From: Cellvibrionales bacterium UBA3090
GTDB lineage: Bacteria > Pseudomonadota > Gammaproteobacteria > Pseudomonadales > Porticoccaceae
DNA length: 10,154 nt
Assembly: GCA_002367235.1 (NCBI GenBank)
Contig: DFBC01000100.1
Location: forward strand, 1,728 to 11,881
Direction: 5' to 3'
In this document: positions 6,380 to 10,154 of the stretch, one piece after another
How positions within the stretch are numbered: the stretch's first letter is position 1
Layout of the letters: each line of letters opens with the position of its first letter
The notes under the pieces: model-generated
Database searches by the model: none
What the model saw: the letters and a program-made list of their open reading frames with translations, nothing else
What the model was told of the DNA's origin: nothing
Translations under genes and position numbers: made by a program

Positions 6380-7020
6380 CACTGGCTACCACGCTGCGCC
6401 AATGGCGTTGATTCCGGATGGGCCTCAAGCCAGTCACGAATTTCCGGCACTCTTTTAAAGCCAATAATCAGTTTTACGCCAGCGTCCCTCAAGGCGGCCG
6501 TCGTGGCTTGATCCAGAGCTTCCTCTTCCGATTTCAGAAAGCGGGTCTGGGTTTTTCCATAAGCGCTCATCAGCCAGTCGGCAATGGGCTCTCCCTCGCG
6601 GTTAAAAACTTGCAGGTTATATTTTAGCCACACTTCAAATACATTGAGGCGAGTTTCAAAGGGCATGGCCAACTGCACCTCTTCCACATGGGGAACCACT
6701 ATTAAGTCTATGTTTTGTGCCGGGGCGTTGGATGCTGTTTGTAGTTGGGATGAGCGGCTGAACATATCGCTGAATATTTGATTAAACAGCTTGGTTTGAG
6801 ATTTTCCCAAAGCCATGTTGACGTCTTGCTCTTCCCCGCTTTCATAAGTGTAGTTGGTGAAGCTGTCATCTAGCACCAACCCCACATGATAGGGCATTGA
6901 CCGGGTCAGGGCCGAGGGATAGTCCCCTGTGACCGTGACATTGGTTGAGCAGGCTGCTAGCAATATAGACGCTATAACCAGTGTCAGCCGAGGTATCAAA
7001 ATAAAGCGTGTTTTTTTCAT
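6379..7020 (-). CDS. Uncharacterised lipoprotein
   Basis: This encodes 213 residues from the ATG at 7020, chosen because GGA lies five bases upstream and the protein then begins MKKTRF, a typical signal-peptide start. An ATG at 7029 would add MEQ and has no ribosome binding site. The lipobox is ILLAAC|S with Cys24; Ser at +2 favours the outer membrane. The mature part begins NVTVTGDYPSALTRSMPYHVGLVLDDSF, followed by alternating strand and helix segments (LFNQIFSDMF, IDLIVVPHVEEVQL, FEVWLKYNLQVFNREGEPIADWLMSAYG, and the helix EEEALDQATTAALRDAGVKLI). The layout recalls small periplasmic auxiliary lipoproteins with an alpha/beta fold, but I cannot assign a named family. It follows the second vWA gene by 36 bases and overlaps the next lipoprotein start by one base. 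Confidence 0.82.
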   Translation of the reverse strand: MKKTRFILIPRLTLVIASILLAACSTNVTVTGDYPSALTRSMPYHVGLVLDDSFTNYTYESGEEQDVNMALGKSQTKLFNQIFSDMFSRSSQLQTASNAPAQNIDLIVVPHVEEVQLAMPFETRLNVFEVWLKYNLQVFNREGEPIADWLMSAYGKTQTRFLKSEEEALDQATTAALRDAGVKLIIGFKRVPEIRDWLEAHPESTPLAQRGSQ

Positions 7021-7056
7021 TTGTTCCATTTATTTGAGTCCATGACTTAGCGCCTC

Positions 7057-8055
7057 TTATTTGAGGCCCGAAAGGCCGACAAAGGTTCCATTATTACGAT
7101 AGCTCAACTCTCGCATGAGTGCGGCAAATCGAGTTGCCGTTTGGAGGTTGCCGCCTTGAACTTGAAAGTGGACCGGGAAGCCAATGGTGTGAATGCGCAC
7201 CAATCGATTGCCACTCCGCTTGCGGTTGATCTTATCTACGGTGTCCAGTACCTGTGCGATTGAATTGCCGGTAAAGTCATCGCCAAACACATAAAGACTG
7301 ATCTTCTTGTCGGAGGCATAGAATCGTCGAATGGCTTGCTGAACCCCTTCAACCGGACTGGAGTTGCTAAAAGGAGTCCAGCTGGCAAGACGATTTACAA
7401 TGGCTTTTCGGCGGGCAGGGGTGTCTGGAATCCATCTTCCCCGATAACTTGAAAACATATAATCCCCCATATCATTCATCACTTGAATTCCCTTTACGCG
7501 GGGGTAGATATTAAGGATGTTGATCATCTCCTGTTGAACGCGTGGCCAGGCAAAATTGAACATACTGCCAGAGGTATCAATAATGAAAACAATGTATTCA
7601 CTGTCTACGGGGATGCCCCCTATGAGTTGGTTATCCTTCCTGTTTTGACTGGCTAACAGCCGTTCCATTTCTTCTGTGAGAATTTGTTGAGCCAACGTTA
7701 GTTTGTCTTTTTCAGTGGTATCAACCTGGGCAACAGCATCCTTTTGTCGTCGGACGCTCGCCAGTTCTTGCTGCAGTTTTGCGATCCGTAGACGAATGTC
7801 AGAAAGCTGTTCTTCCCGGGATTTAAGTGTGCGGTTGAGGGTGGTCGTTTCCCCCCGGATTTGGAACAATTGTTGCTGCAGCTCGGCAACACTGCCTTCC
7901 AAAGGTTGTTCCACGGTTTCAAATGCCGTGGACTCCACCGTTTTGGCGATCAGCAGTAACAGCACGATAGCCCCAAAACCACAGCTAATGACATCGAGAA
8001 AAGAGATGCTGATTTCAGCGGTATGCCGCCGTTCTCTCCGCCTCTTCTGATTCAC
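7057..8055 (-). CDS. vWA-domain membrane protein with ExbD/TolR-like N-terminal helix (second copy)
   Basis: This encodes 332 residues. A basic N-terminus (RRRERRHTAE) leads into one membrane helix, ISISFLDVISCGFGAIVLLL (15-34), with Asp21 at its start, where ExbD and TolR carry their proton-path aspartate (P-x-x-D-V pattern). Residues of about 52-138 are a predicted coiled coil rich in Q, E, R and L. A von Willebrand factor A domain follows, with metal-site motif DTSGS at 160-164, serines at about 230-233 in place of the usual Thr, and FGDD at 258-261. The vWA part should face the periplasm. The start is GTG at 8055, overlapping the upstream vWA gene's TGA by four bases, with GAGGGA six bases before it. 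It resembles the neighbouring vWA protein in layout but the two vWA domains differ, so this is an old duplication or a heteromeric pair. The function is unknown. Confidence 0.88.
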   Translation of the reverse strand: MNQKRRRERRHTAEISISFLDVISCGFGAIVLLLLIAKTVESTAFETVEQPLEGSVAELQQQLFQIRGETTTLNRTLKSREEQLSDIRLRIAKLQQELASVRRQKDAVAQVDTTEKDKLTLAQQILTEEMERLLASQNRKDNQLIGGIPVDSEYIVFIIDTSGSMFNFAWPRVQQEMINILNIYPRVKGIQVMNDMGDYMFSSYRGRWIPDTPARRKAIVNRLASWTPFSNSSPVEGVQQAIRRFYASDKKISLYVFGDDFTGNSIAQVLDTVDKINRKRSGNRLVRIHTIGFPVHFQVQGGNLQTATRFAALMRELSYRNNGTFVGLSGLK

Positions 8056-9116
8056 GGCCAGTCCCTCGATGGGCTCATAAATGATCCGTTGCTCGAGAGT
8101 GCCAATTGCCAGAAGCTGGCAGCGGCGGCAGGATCGCCCTCCATTGGGAACAGCAACACATTAACCGGCACCCTTCGTGGCAGCGCTTCGACAGCTTTCT
8201 GGAAAAGCTTGATGCGCTCCCGTCCGGAAATCGTGCTGCCTCTGGGGGAGTTTTGTCCCTGGGTGGGCAGGCCATCGGTGATAAGGAACAGGTTGTCGGG
8301 TCGGCTATCAAAATCTCCCAGTGCTGCAAAGGCATTAATCAGGCTGGTGCCACCATTGGGCACACTTCGCTCTAGCGCTTTGATGGCTTTGTCTAGCCCC
8401 GCTCTGTCAGCCGTATTGCGCCAGACGCCATCATCGCCGCCAACAGCTTGGGCGGAAGTATTAAAGGTATAAATTTGATACTGACTTTCCTGAGGCAGCT
8501 GTGCCACCAGCCATTCAGTGGTGCGAATTGCCCGCTGCCATTTTGCCGACTTGCGTTTTACCGCGTCGCTCATATTGCGACGGCGAATGACATTGACGAT
8601 GGAGTCGGACAGCATGCTGGCGGAGGTGTCGACCAAAATCATGATGCGCCGGCCACCGAGCTTGAGGCCAGTGAGGTATTGGCGTTCACCTTCTCCGACA
8701 AAACGCCTGACATCTTCGTCATTGCCTTGTTCTTCGAGTTTGGCGGTTTCTTCTTCCAGCTCTTGAACTTGTTTGCGGAGTAATTCGATTTCCTGATTGG
8801 GGTCGGGCTGCGCACTTAATTCGCGACGTGCTTCCTCGGTTTTTGCCAGGACGCGTTTGGAGAGCCCCTGAGCTTCTACATAGGTTTTTTCCAATTCCTT
8901 CAAGCTGTTTCTCAGTGCAACCAATTCGGTTTCGCCTAGTTGGATTTCTTCCTGCAGCAAATTAGTTTCAGCGACTAAAAACGGGTCGGCCGATTCAACC
9001 GCCGTTGCATCATGTTTGAGAATCAGAAAGAGCAGCGTTACCGCGCCAAAACCACAGGCCATAATGTCGAGAAATGACAGGCTGAAAGTAGTGATTCTTC
9101 GCTTGTAACGGGGCAA
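8052..9116 (-). CDS. vWA-domain membrane protein with ExbD/TolR-like N-terminal helix (first copy)
   Basis: This encodes 354 residues. After MPRYKRRITT comes one helix, FSLSFLDIMACGFGAVTLLF (11-30), with Asp17 at the ExbD/TolR aspartate position. Residues of about 48-132 form a long Glu/Gln/Lys/Leu-rich coiled coil. The vWA domain from about 155 has a complete metal-dependent adhesion site: DTSAS (163-167), GGTS with Thr257, and TDG with Asp281. The start is TTG at 9116, two bases after the upstream gene's stop; GGTGAG lies five bases before it, and the next ATG would fall inside the membrane helix, so TTG is needed. The domain should be periplasmic and could bind a ligand through Mg. No OmpA-type peptidoglycan domain is present, unlike MotB. 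The ExbB/MotA-type partner expected for such a helix is not in the window and may lie upstream. Confidence 0.9.
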   Translation of the reverse strand: MPRYKRRITTFSLSFLDIMACGFGAVTLLFLILKHDATAVESADPFLVAETNLLQEEIQLGETELVALRNSLKELEKTYVEAQGLSKRVLAKTEEARRELSAQPDPNQEIELLRKQVQELEEETAKLEEQGNDEDVRRFVGEGERQYLTGLKLGGRRIMILVDTSASMLSDSIVNVIRRRNMSDAVKRKSAKWQRAIRTTEWLVAQLPQESQYQIYTFNTSAQAVGGDDGVWRNTADRAGLDKAIKALERSVPNGGTSLINAFAALGDFDSRPDNLFLITDGLPTQGQNSPRGSTISGRERIKLFQKAVEALPRRVPVNVLLFPMEGDPAAAASFWQLALSSNGSFMSPSRDWP

Positions 9117-9127
9117 CTCAGCTCACC
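9114..9127 (-). promoter_or_regulatory. Ribosome binding site and TTG start of the first vWA gene
   Basis: On the minus strand GGTGAG (9127-9122) is followed by five bases and TTG. The site lies within the last codons of the Hsp70-like gene, whose TGA occupies 9118-9120. This supports reinitiation by coupled ribosomes and the unusual TTG start. Confidence 0.6.
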
Positions 9128-10154
9128 TCGATGAGTTGCAATGACTGTGTGCCGACCTTAATGATATCGCCAGCTACCAGCGGGCGGGCTTTGTCAGAGG
9201 TGGGTACATCTGGCTGTTCGGATTGGAGGTATAGCTTGCCGTTATCAAGGTAAAGAGCGATGCCACTAGGTTGTTTCTGGGAAAAACTTAATCGCTCATT
9301 ATCGCGATGGATATACAGTAAATTGCCAATGGCCTGAGCCCGATGTTGGTAAAGGATGTGTGTTGGGGCGGCCGCTGTGTGATCATTATCTGCTTGATCC
9401 GCGGTAATGTCGGTTGCTTCACTGGCGCTCAGTAAATTCGGCAGCCGGGTAATAAAGTGAATATTTTCTCCGCTGTCCGCAATGCTCTCAAGGTTATTGA
9501 GACAACCCTGAATGGCCGCGTTATCTGGCAGTGTGTTCACTAATCCCAGCTGCTCTGCAAGGCCGGGTAACAGCTTGGTTCTATGACTGGCGATAAGCGT
9601 CTCACCTTCAACCCGAATGTTGCTGAGTTTTTGTTGCAGCTGATCAAGTTTTGCGCCACTGCTGGCAAGAAGGTCATTTCGGTTGAGGCTCAGGCGGTAA
9701 CGACCTTGAGGGCTATCCAGAGAAACAGCCAACTCCTGATCCCCGTTGATCTGTTCGAGCCAGGTGGGTAGCAAGTCGTAGAGCTGCTGTTCACCCTCCG
9801 CGGTATGAAGAGGGTCATAGCGATACTGCTGAATAAATTGGTTGGCGATATAGCGCGCCCAATTATCGTAAAAAGTTTTCAGTCCAATATCTGCAATAAC
9901 CTCAACCTGTAAGCGTTCTATGTGATTATCTGCGGCGAGCCGGGTGAGTACCAGCTGATGGAGTTGTATGTCCAAATGCAGCAACTGTCCGCTGAGACTG
10001 GATTGACTGGCGGCGGCTACTGCTGAATCGACCAGCCCGAGGGTTTTAAACGGTGAGGCTTTGGCTAACCCCAGCACGATAGACAGTTGGTCTCGGTCAA
10101 AACTGCCGGGTGTGGCAAATATAATATTTTCCGGGCTGCCACTTTCGCGGTGTA
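9118..10154 (-). CDS. Hsp70/actin-fold-like protein with FHA-like C-terminus, 5' partial
   Basis: The frame is open to the right edge; 344 residues plus the stop are visible, and the start lies outside the window. The fragment opens with ENIIFATPGSFDRDQL followed by LGLVDSAVAAAS (38-49). This pair matches the Hsp70/actin-fold pattern of a strand ending in P-x-S/A-F and then the LVDEP-AAA-type turn. The middle (KTFYDNWARYIANQFIQQYRYDPLHTAEGEQQLYDLLPTWL) resembles the helical parts of Hsp70-like ATPases. The last 100 residues (NLLYIHRDNERLSF, IALYLDNGKLYLQSE, VAGDIIKVGTQSLQLIEV) are beta-rich and end in the GD-I-x-G pattern of FHA domains, although no clear SRxH phosphate-binding motif is seen. 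The nucleotide-binding phosphate-1 motif would be upstream. There is no signal peptide in the visible part; it is probably cytoplasmic. It is the first visible gene of the vWA operon. Confidence 0.7.
   Translation of the reverse strand, partial: HRESGSPENIIFATPGSFDRDQLSIVLGLAKASPFKTLGLVDSAVAAASQSSLSGQLLHLDIQLHQLVLTRLAADNHIERLQVEVIADIGLKTFYDNWARYIANQFIQQYRYDPLHTAEGEQQLYDLLPTWLEQINGDQELAVSLDSPQGRYRLSLNRNDLLASSGAKLDQLQQKLSNIRVEGETLIASHRTKLLPGLAEQLGLVNTLPDNAAIQGCLNNLESIADSGENIHFITRLPNLLSASEATDITADQADNDHTAAAPTHILYQHRAQAIGNLLYIHRDNERLSFSQKQPSGIALYLDNGKLYLQSEQPDVPTSDKARPLVAGDIIKVGTQSLQLIEVS

Noticed and set aside
7703..8783. Long plus-strand frames opposite the vWA genes (for example 8023-8472 and 8448-8783)
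   Set aside because: They are antisense to coiled-coil and vWA coding sequence, with serine-rich or cysteine-rich low-complexity translations typical of shadow frames.
7057..9116. Zorya-type anti-phage system (ZorB-like stator)
   Set aside because: ZorB carries an OmpA-type peptidoglycan-binding domain and pairs with ZorA and helicase or nuclease genes. Here the C-termini are vWA and no nuclease or helicase is visible.
7057..9116. Flagellar stator MotB
   Set aside because: There is no OmpA-like domain and no flagellar genes nearby; only the N-terminal helix is similar.
1..10154. CRISPR array, tRNA, rRNA, insertion sequence or phage genes
   Set aside because: No regularly spaced repeats, cloverleaf arms, transposase motifs or terminal inverted repeats were seen on either strand.

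Overview
The window looks like chromosomal DNA of a marine-type gammaproteobacterium. The strongest clue is a single-chain BioH-BioC fusion, an arrangement I know from Saccharophagus and Teredinibacter (Cellvibrionales). The fused gene is followed by bioD and a small DUF3094-like gene, and Pseudomonas also ends its biotin cluster with a small gene. Placement below order level is not supported. I see no tRNA, rRNA, insertion sequence, integrase or CRISPR array, and no clearly broken gene. Both edges cut through genes.

Left part (1-2334, + strand): the 3' end of a biotin operon. It holds bioHC (5' end outside the window), bioD overlapping it by 13 bases, and a 62-residue membrane protein. A long AT-flanked hairpin closes the operon and should also terminate the convergent gene.

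Middle part (2363-3982, - strand): a DUF3237 protein and, downstream of it, a zinc-free medium-chain reductase of the leukotriene B4 dehydrogenase / prostaglandin reductase / CurA type. Each has the 9-mer GCTGAGTCA about 91-93 bases upstream of its start codon, embedded in a dyad, which suggests shared control. The 179-base gap 3983-4161 holds several short inverted repeats and no gene.

Right part (4162-10154, - strand): a tight run of six genes, read from right to left. They are an Hsp70/actin-fold-like protein with an FHA-like C-terminus (5' end outside the window), two von Willebrand factor A (vWA) proteins anchored by an ExbD/TolR-like N-terminal helix, two unrelated lipoproteins, and a secreted M48 zinc metalloprotease with a LysM-like tail. 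The first five genes overlap or lie within about 40 bases of each other, and the protease follows after 25 bases. The gene set suggests an envelope machine: a cytoplasmic ATPase-like regulator, two inner-membrane proteins with a possible proton-path aspartate and periplasmic vWA domains, lipoproteins and a periplasmic protease. I do not recognise this combination as a named system, and it is the best candidate for something undescribed here.
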